From Thiorhodococcus minor (GTDB lineage: Bacteria; Pseudomonadota; Gammaproteobacteria; Chromatiales; Chromatiaceae): a stretch of 44,016 nt of DNA. The stretch covers positions 1 through 44,016 of the forward strand of contig NZ_JAAIJQ010000046.1 of assembly GCF_010820565.1 (NCBI RefSeq), given 5' to 3'. Positions 38,941-44,016 of this stretch are shown piece after piece. Below the pieces are notes generated by a model. That model saw nothing but the letters and a program-made list of their open reading frames with translations, had not been told where the DNA came from and made no database searches. A program made the position numbers and the translations under genes. Numbering within the stretch: the first letter of the stretch is position 1; every line of letters begins with the position of its first letter.

Positions 38941-39615
38941 TCAGTCAGCCTCCAGAGCTTGAGGGTCGTCGTGTACGTGGCGGGAGAGATAGAAGGCCTG
39001 CGCGATGACGAAGGCGATGGTCAGGCCCATCATACCGAACAGCTTGAAGTTCACCCAAACCTCCTCGCGCCCTTGGGCGTCCAGACAGCGCGTCAGCAGC
39101 TCGCCCTTGAAGGTCGCCGCGCACGCGGAGAGGTCGACACCTTCTAGGCCCGAGACCGCCAGCAGGGCCTGTTGCGCGTCATAGAAACCGCTCCCGACAT
39201 AGACCACGAAGAGATTGGCGAGCCCGAGAAAGACGAAGAAGCCCGTCCATAGAAGATTGAGACGCGTCCAGATCGGCTTCGGCATCTGGATGGCATGGCC
39301 CATCATGCGCTCGATGAGAGTGCGCTCGCCCACCAGCTGGCTCCCGAGAAAGGCCGCGGCGAACAGCCAGTTCACCAGCGTCGGCTTCCACATGACGAAA
39401 ATCGGATCTTGCAGGGCGATGGTGAGTCCGCCGAAGACGACCAGGAGACCGAGCGTGACCAGGTGCATCTTTTCCACGCGGCGCCGCCGCAGCCATGACC
39501 AGCCGACCTGAGCTGCCGCTGCCGCGATTGCCACTCCAGTCGCCCAGTAGATCCCTGCGAGCTTGTAGGCGACGAAGAAGAGCAGAACCGGGAAGAAATC
39601 GATCAGTAGCTTCAT
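38941..39615 (-). CDS. yciB: Inner-membrane spanning protein YciB (septation protein A)
   Basis: The 224-aa protein has five to six membrane helices and a family start, [20 protein letters not shown]. The core reads [21 protein letters not shown]. It also has [11 protein letters not shown] and a [21 protein letters not shown] segment. YciB/IspZ helps maintain envelope integrity and normal septation. A loop with two Cys ([18 protein letters not shown]) before the last helices looks like a lineage insertion. ATG 39615 is clear; the upstream open frame is not membrane-like. Confidence 0.92.
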   Translation of the reverse strand: MKLLIDFFPVLLFFVAYKLAGIYWATGVAIAAAAAQVGWSWLRRRRVEKMHLVTLGLLVVFGGLTIALQDPIFVMWKPTLVNWLFAAAFLGSQLVGERTLIERMMGHAIQMPKPIWTRLNLLWTGFFVFLGLANLFVVYVGSGFYDAQQALLAVSGLEGVDLSACAATFKGELLTRCLDAQGREEVWVNFKLFGMMGLTIAFVIAQAFYLSRHVHDDPQALEAD

Positions 39616-40073
39616 AGTGATCTCTGAATAGTCATCTCTGGGTCTCGGGTGACGCAGGAGCAATGGCGAGCGCGTTGACGCGGAGCCGAGCTGAGGGCGG
39701 CTTTGTGTCGCCGAAGCCCGGCGACCGGCCGCCTGCCCGATGGTGCACGCGTCGAGCACCGGATTTTCGGTCGATGCCGATGCGCGTCGAGGCCAGTCGT
39801 CTCTCTGCGCGGTGATCCGAGGCAGGTGTCGCGGATCCAAATCCCTATCCGTGATGCCGAGGATCCTGCCGGGGGCTCGGTGCGTCCTGGATTGCCCTGC
39901 GGCCAATTGCGCTGCTGCCTTGCAGCGGGCGCCTTGCAGCGCGTAATGGGTCGATCCGGATGGATAGAGCCGGTGCTTCGGCACGTGGCCGGGCAGGATA
40001 AGCCGCTGCGGGGGCTCGGGTAAAGTCCGTGGCGCGGGCTGGGCGGAGGCTGTGAAGGTTACCTGTCCCCTTG
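39616..40073. other. Divergent intergenic interval yciB / symporter
   Basis: About 460 bp without a supportable gene. Open frames on both strands are Arg/Ser-rich. The symporter promoter is probably at the right end. No repeat family seen elsewhere in the window occurs here. Confidence 0.5.
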
Positions 40074-40079
40074 TATAGT
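40074..40079 (+). promoter_or_regulatory. Candidate -10 element for the AGCS symporter
   Basis: TATAGT lies about 43 bp before the GTG start. The -35 position reads TGTGAA, a weak match. Confidence 0.3.
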
Positions 40080-40121
40080 TGCCCGCGGAAACTTAATCGC
40101 AGTGAATCTCGGAGGATCTTC

Positions 40122-41465
40122 GTGGAGCAGATATCAGCTTGGGTGACTGCACTGAACGGCCTCGTCTGGGGGCCGCCGATGCTCATCTTGATTCTGGGGG
40201 TGGGCTTCTTCTTGATGATCGGGCTAAGGCTGATGCCGATCCTCAAGCTCGGCTACGGCTTCCGCATGCTCTGGCGCGGGCGCGTCAAGCAAGGGGAGGG
40301 CGATATCCCCCCTTATCAGGCGCTGACCACGGCGCTGTCCGCGACCGTCGGAACGGGCAACATCGCAGGCGTGGCGACCGCCATTTTCCTCGGCGGTCCA
40401 GGGGCGCTGTTCTGGATGTGGTGCACCGCGCTCGTCGGCATGGCTACCAAGTACGCCGAGGCCGTGCTGGCCGTCCATTATCGCGAGGTCGACAGCAAGG
40501 GTAGCCACCTCGGCGGACCCATGTATTACATCAAGCTCGGCCTCGGCAAGAAGTGGCTCTGGATGGCCACCGCCTTTGCTATCTTCGGTCTGCTCGCCGG
40601 GTTCGGAATCGGCAACACGGTTCAGGCCAATTCAGTCGCGCATGCGACCGAGACGACCTTCGGGGTTCCCGCTTGGATCACCGGCGTGGTGATGGCGGTC
40701 TTCGCGGGGATCGTCTTGATCGGCGGAATTCGCCGCATCGGTGAGGTGTCGGCCGCGCTCGTGCCTTTCATGGCCGTCATCTACATCACCGGCGGCCTTG
40801 TGATCCTGGCGCTCAATGCCGACCAGATCGGCGTGGCCTTCGAGCTGATCTTCACGCATGCGTTCAACCCCATTGCCGCGACCGGTGGATTCGCCGGCGC
40901 GACCTTGGCGGCGGCCATTCAGTTCGGTGTTGCCCGTGGCGTCTTCTCGAACGAGGCCGGCCTCGGCAGCGCGCCCATTGCGCATGCAGCCGCGCAGTCG
41001 AGCAATCCGGTCTCTCAGGGCACCATCGCGATGCTCGGTACCTTCATCGATACCATCATCGTGTGCACCATCACCGGCCTGGTCATCTTGGTCTCCGGGG
41101 CTTGGGATTCGGGTGAGACCGGGGCTGGCCTGTCGACCCTGGCGTTCGAGACGGGGCTGCCTGGCGTCGGCTCTTACATCGTCGCCATCGGGCTGGTGCT
41201 CTTCGCCTATACCACGACACTTGGCTGGAGCGTCTATGGTGAGCGCTGTGCCGAGTATCTGCTCGGCGAGCGCGCCATTCTGCCGTTTCGTGTCCTTTGG
41301 GTGCTGGCGCTGCCCGTCGGTGCAATCGCTCAGCTCGACTTCGTCTGGCTGGTGGCGGACACCTTGAACGCCATGATGGCCTTGCCGAATCTAATCGCGC
41401 TGCTGCTCTTGAGTCCGGTGGTCTTCAAACTGACCCGGGATCATTTCGCGAGCAAGACGGCTTAG
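40122..41465 (+). CDS. Alanine/glycine:cation symporter (AGCS family)
   Basis: The 447-aa polytopic transporter takes up Ala or Gly with Na+ or H+. Family signatures are ALTTALSATVGTGNIAGVATAI, PGALFWMWCTALVGMATKYAE, GGPMYYI and GVARGVFSNEAGLGSAPIAHA. GTG 40122 is chosen because GGAGG lies 7 bp upstream and EQISAWVTALNGLVWGPP matches the usual AGCS start. The open frame upstream to 40071 is not conserved-looking. It is monocistronic, with a 10-bp stem just after the stop. Confidence 0.93.
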   Translation: MEQISAWVTALNGLVWGPPMLILILGVGFFLMIGLRLMPILKLGYGFRMLWRGRVKQGEGDIPPYQALTTALSATVGTGNIAGVATAIFLGGPGALFWMWCTALVGMATKYAEAVLAVHYREVDSKGSHLGGPMYYIKLGLGKKWLWMATAFAIFGLLAGFGIGNTVQANSVAHATETTFGVPAWITGVVMAVFAGIVLIGGIRRIGEVSAALVPFMAVIYITGGLVILALNADQIGVAFELIFTHAFNPIAATGGFAGATLAAAIQFGVARGVFSNEAGLGSAPIAHAAAQSSNPVSQGTIAMLGTFIDTIIVCTITGLVILVSGAWDSGETGAGLSTLAFETGLPGVGSYIVAIGLVLFAYTTTLGWSVYGERCAEYLLGERAILPFRVLWVLALPVGAIAQLDFVWLVADTLNAMMALPNLIALLLLSPVVFKLTRDHFASKTA

Positions 41466-41476
41466 TTGCGGGCCGG

Positions 41477-41501
41477 GAGACCGCCGATCGCCGGCGGTCT
41501 C
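41477..41501. terminator. Hairpin between symporter and bolA genes
   Basis: GAGACCGCCG (41477-41486) pairs with CGGCGGTCTC (41492-41501) over a 5-nt loop between convergent genes. Neither strand shows a strong T-tract, so termination is plausible but not certain. Confidence 0.5.
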
Positions 41502-41512
41502 AGGGTCCTCTC

Positions 41513-41830
41513 CTAGGCGGTTGCCTTTGAGCCGCCCTGACAGGGCGGCGAATCTGGAACGCCGCCCTTCTTGTGCCATTCCTCGGGGGTCCAGGTGTGC
41601 ATCGTCAAGGCGTGCAGACCGGATCCCAGCTCCTCGCCAAGCAGCGCGTTGATGCGCCGGTGGCGCTCGACCAAGGGCATGTCGGCGAAGGTGTCGCTGA
41701 CCACCAGGATCTTGAAGTGCGACTCCGAGCCCGGCGGGACGGAATGCATGTAGCTCTCGTCGACGATGTCCAGGTACATTGGCTGGAGCGATTCCTGGAT
41801 CTTGCTTTCGATACGCTGTTTTCGACTCAT
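41513..41830 (-). CDS. bolA: BolA-family protein
   Basis: The 105-aa protein has the BolA/class II KH-like fold: QRIESKIQESLQPMYLDIVDES, SHFKILVVSDTF, the RHRRINALLGEEL helix with family-typical R-H-R, and a terminal ALTMHTWTPEEW. The invariant His for [2Fe-2S] sharing with monothiol glutaredoxins is probably in the RHR or MHT positions. GGAGG lies 8 bp before ATG 41830. Confidence 0.93.
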   Translation of the reverse strand: MSRKQRIESKIQESLQPMYLDIVDESYMHSVPPGSESHFKILVVSDTFADMPLVERHRRINALLGEELGSGLHALTMHTWTPEEWHKKGGVPDSPPCQGGSKATA

Positions 41831-41915
41831 GGTCGGACCTCCGCGTGGTGCCCGCTGGGGGGCGATGCCGCGAGCCGGGCTGGCTTCCTGATCCGGCTCT
41901 CCCAAAGGCTTCTTC

Positions 41916-42794
41916 TCAATCCGGATCGCGCTTTCGGCCAGGCGAGCCGGACAGCTCGATGTGCTCCGTCACCAGCAGCTTCTGCGCCGCCTCGACGACG
42001 CTGGCAAGCAGTGGCTGATGCTCGGGCGATGCAATGGCGGCGCGCTCCAGTCCCTCGGTGCGTCCGAAGAGACTGAGCTGCAAGTGCTCGGTGGTGCGGA
42101 CATGCAGCTGCAGATCGGAGAGGATGCGCGCTAGCTCGCTGCGCGTGGGGGCCGCGTCCAGCGCCAGAAACAGCTGCGCAATGGCATCGAAGAGCGGCTG
42201 TGCCACTGGGCTGAGGCCGAATTCGTCCGGTCGGTAATGAAGGTGCCGCTCGGAGACGCGGTTGATCCATACTCGGAAGCTCTCTTTCTGCAATGCGTGG
42301 TAGAGCGGCTCCTCGGAGATCAGAAAGAGGAGCAGATGACGGGGGTTGGCGAAATAGCGGCCGTCCCTGATGTCCCAATAGCAGCTCGAGACCAAGCGAT
42401 GGATGCGGATGTGCTCGCGAAAGTCCGCCGCGTGCAGCTGATCCAGGATGAGCACTGTCGGGTCGCCCTCGCTTTGTGCGCAGGCCTCGCTCACGATCTG
42501 ATCCAGCGGCTCGATCGGAGGCTCCTCGCGGCCAAGCTCGTCGCGGCTGGGCGGCAGGATCACATCCGGCAGTGGGGGGCTCTGATCTGTGAAGTCGTGA
42601 TAGAGGACGTGCGGAAAGTCGAGCGATCGCGCCAAGGCATTGGCGAAGGCCGTCTTGCGGCGCTCGCCCTCGCCGGTGACGTTGAGGGTGCGGATGCCCT
42701 TTGCAGGGCTTTCAAGCAGGCAGCGGAGCTGGAATTCGTAGTCGTCGTTCGACTCGAACCCGTTCTCCGCCATTTTTTCTCGCAGGCTTGGCAT
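41916..42794 (-). CDS. P-loop ATPase-like protein with degraded Walker A
   Basis: The 292-aa soluble protein has an AAA/STAND-like layout. An NVTGEGERRKTAFANALAR segment at about residues 39-57 occupies the Walker A position but has Arg in place of the final Gly (GEGERRKT). A hydrophobic strand ending in Asp (VLILDQLHAADF, residues 114-125) looks like Walker B. FLISEEPLYHAL may hold a sensor. The C-terminal third is helical. The family is not recognised. ATG 42794 is preferred over an earlier in-frame ATG because the preceding residues look random. It lies 85 bp upstream of bolA on the same strand. Confidence 0.7.
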   Translation of the reverse strand: MPSLREKMAENGFESNDDYEFQLRCLLESPAKGIRTLNVTGEGERRKTAFANALARSLDFPHVLYHDFTDQSPPLPDVILPPSRDELGREEPPIEPLDQIVSEACAQSEGDPTVLILDQLHAADFREHIRIHRLVSSCYWDIRDGRYFANPRHLLLFLISEEPLYHALQKESFRVWINRVSERHLHYRPDEFGLSPVAQPLFDAIAQLFLALDAAPTRSELARILSDLQLHVRTTEHLQLSLFGRTEGLERAAIASPEHQPLLASVVEAAQKLLVTEHIELSGSPGRKRDPD

Positions 42795-43007
42795 GCCTGA
42801 AGCATAGCCGGGTCGGCAGGCTAGCCCAAGTGTGAAATCTCGATCGGTGAGATACGCGATCGGACGGGCGGCGCGCATTGGCCCAACGCCATTACCCGTC
42901 ACTCCGGCTCTCCATCGCGGAGGGGGGATTTCGACCGAGTCGGTCTCGGCGATTGCGTCTGAGGTCGGAGCGAGCGGATGGGCGCAGGGCCTCTCTTGGC
43001 CGCAGGA

Positions 43008-43565
43008 TCAGCCCTGCAGGAGCTCGAGGACCTCGGGATGCTCTTGGCGCGCCCAGTCGGCCGCCGTATTGCCCTCGTAATCCTTGAGCGTCTCGTCGGC
43101 TCCACCCGCTAGCAGTGCTGCGACGCTCTTCGCGTGCCCTTGTTTCGCCGCCCAGATTAGGGCCGTCCAGCCCTTGGTGGACTCTTGATGGTCGACCATG
43201 GCGCCGCGCTCCAAGAGAAGCTGTACGACATCGGCGTGATTGTTGGAGGCAGCCAGCATCATCGCCGTATAGCCGCCCTTGTCGGCCGCGTCGATCTCGG
43301 CACCGGCCTGGATCAGTCGCTCCACCACGTCGCGATGACCATGGAGTGCGGCCTTCATCAGCGGCGTCCAGTCGCAGCTGTCGCGCACGTCCGGCTGACC
43401 GTGCCGGTCCAGGAGCTGATTCACTGTTTGTAGATCGCCCTGCTCGGCGACCTCGAGGAGCGCCTCTCCGCCGCCCATGGCGGTGGTGCTATCGTCCGAG
43501 CGACCACATCCGCCGAGCAGTACGGCGGCGACCAAGGTGAGAATGAGATGTTGTGTGATTTTCAT
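43008..43565 (-). CDS. Ankyrin-repeat lipoprotein
   Basis: The 185-aa protein starts MKITQHLILTLVAAVLLGGC, a lipoprotein signal with lipobox LGGC (Cys20). At least four ankyrin repeats follow. Consensus pieces include DWTPLMKAALHGHRDVVERL, GYTAMMLAASNNHADVVQLL, GWTALIWAAKQGHAKSVAAL and a capping GNTAADWA. It is a periplasm-facing protein-interaction module with no known partner. The open frame upstream of ATG 43565 is not signal-like. Confidence 0.9.
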   Translation of the reverse strand: MKITQHLILTLVAAVLLGGCGRSDDSTTAMGGGEALLEVAEQGDLQTVNQLLDRHGQPDVRDSCDWTPLMKAALHGHRDVVERLIQAGAEIDAADKGGYTAMMLAASNNHADVVQLLLERGAMVDHQESTKGWTALIWAAKQGHAKSVAALLAGGADETLKDYEGNTAADWARQEHPEVLELLQG

Positions 43566-43647
43566 GCTCACGCATTCTGCTGTGCGTGCGCCTGCAGGCC
43601 AATGAGAATGCGCAAGGGGGCAGGACCCGTTCAATGTCACCGCCGCA

Positions 43648-43872
43648 TCAATGATGGGCCGTACAGTCCCCGTAGCGGCATTGCACGCGCATATGGGAGC
43701 CGTCCTGGCAGAAGACAAGGTGCTGCTCCCAGCCCTGTCCCGAGCCTTCGAGCTCCGTCGGCCGCTCTGTCAGGGTGCAACCGCGCGTCATCGCATAGCG
43801 CTCCGCCGTATAGGCCCAAACGCCGACCGCCGTCGACGCACGCCGGCTCGACTCGGGCGTCAAGCGTCCCAT
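43648..43872 (-). CDS. Hypothetical protein near the contig edge, probably partial
   Basis: The frame reads as plausible protein from about 43850 to the stop: VGVWAYTAERYAMTRGCTL, TELEGSGQGWEQHLVFCQDG and a Cys/His-containing CRYGDCTAHH end with four Cys in total. The open frame continues to 43953, but that stretch is Pro/Gly/Arg-rich in poor-quality sequence. The start at 43872 is nominal. Family unknown, and the N-terminus may be missing or corrupted. Confidence 0.5.
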   Translation of the reverse strand: MGRLTPESSRRASTAVGVWAYTAERYAMTRGCTLTERPTELEGSGQGWEQHLVFCQDGSHMRVQCRYGDCTAHH

Positions 43873-44016
43873 GAGGGGCGGGCCGGGCCCCAACGGGGCC
43901 CGCCCCGGCCCCCGCGGAAACCAATTTTTGGGCCGGGGTTGGCGCGCCCCCAAAAAGTTTTACGAGTATCGGGCGGGGACGGAGGTTGGCCCATACTACT
44001 ACCCCCCCCGCCCCAA
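43873..44016. other. Low-quality sequence at the right edge
   Basis: Dense runs of G and C, then CCCCCAAAAAGTTTT and a final CCCCCCCC-type tail. An 8-bp perfect inverted repeat CGGGCCCC-AAC-GGGGCCCG is included. The sequence is unlike the rest of the window and looks like an assembly or read-end artefact. Confidence 0.6.

Overview
The window is about 44 kb of GC-rich DNA from a gammaproteobacterium, most likely a purple sulfur bacterium of the Chromatiaceae. The order pncC-thpR-recA-recX-alaS-lysC-csrA-tRNA-Ser(GCU) matches the Pseudomonas/Chromatiales arrangement. A carboxysome shell gene (csoS1D), a CbbY-type sugar-phosphate phosphatase and several multihaem cytochromes c fit an autotrophic, redox-versatile sulfur bacterium. 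The genus is inference. The last ~150 bases are homopolymer-rich and look like a low-quality contig edge.

Region 1 (1-1.9 kb) is decayed accessory DNA: the tail of a transposase containing a hairpin, an RloB-like defence gene that looks N-truncated, and fragments facing it on the minus strand. Region 2 (1.9-5.1 kb) has a GNAT acetyltransferase, a PuuE-like polysaccharide deacetylase broken by one in-frame amber codon, and a minus-strand pair csoS1D-NUDIX preceded by a small Pro/Ala-rich ORF whose stop overlaps the csoS1D start. Region 3 (5.5-15.4 kb) is mostly conserved core: lrgA-lrgB, dksA-gluQRS, cbbY plus an overlapping aminotransferase, zapE and ubiG. It ends with a minus-strand operon of cupin, DUF302 protein and an unusual 2Fe-2S/flavoreductase-like protein.

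Region 4 (15.5-30.8 kb) is the genome-maintenance block: pncC, thpR, recA, recX, alaS, lysC, csrA, tRNA-Ser, smc, zipA and ligA. ligA is larger than usual because of what looks like an extra helix-hairpin-helix module. A GGA-rich segment lies between csrA and the tRNA.

Region 5 (30.9-37.6 kb) is the most unusual. An alpha-carbonic-anhydrase-like protein has lost two of the three zinc-binding histidines. It converges on a pentahaem cytochrome, which diverges from an octahaem HAO-like cytochrome coupled to a NapC/NirT tetrahaem quinol dehydrogenase. The HAO-NapC pair is bracketed by two inverted copies of an exactly 150-bp MITE-like element, each inserted inside another ~75-bp palindromic repeat that has four copies here.

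Region 6 (37.7-44 kb) returns to core genes: ispZ(yciB)-yciI-ppiC on the minus strand, an AGCS alanine/glycine symporter, bolA, an ATPase-like protein with a degraded P-loop, an ankyrin lipoprotein and a partial ORF at the edge.
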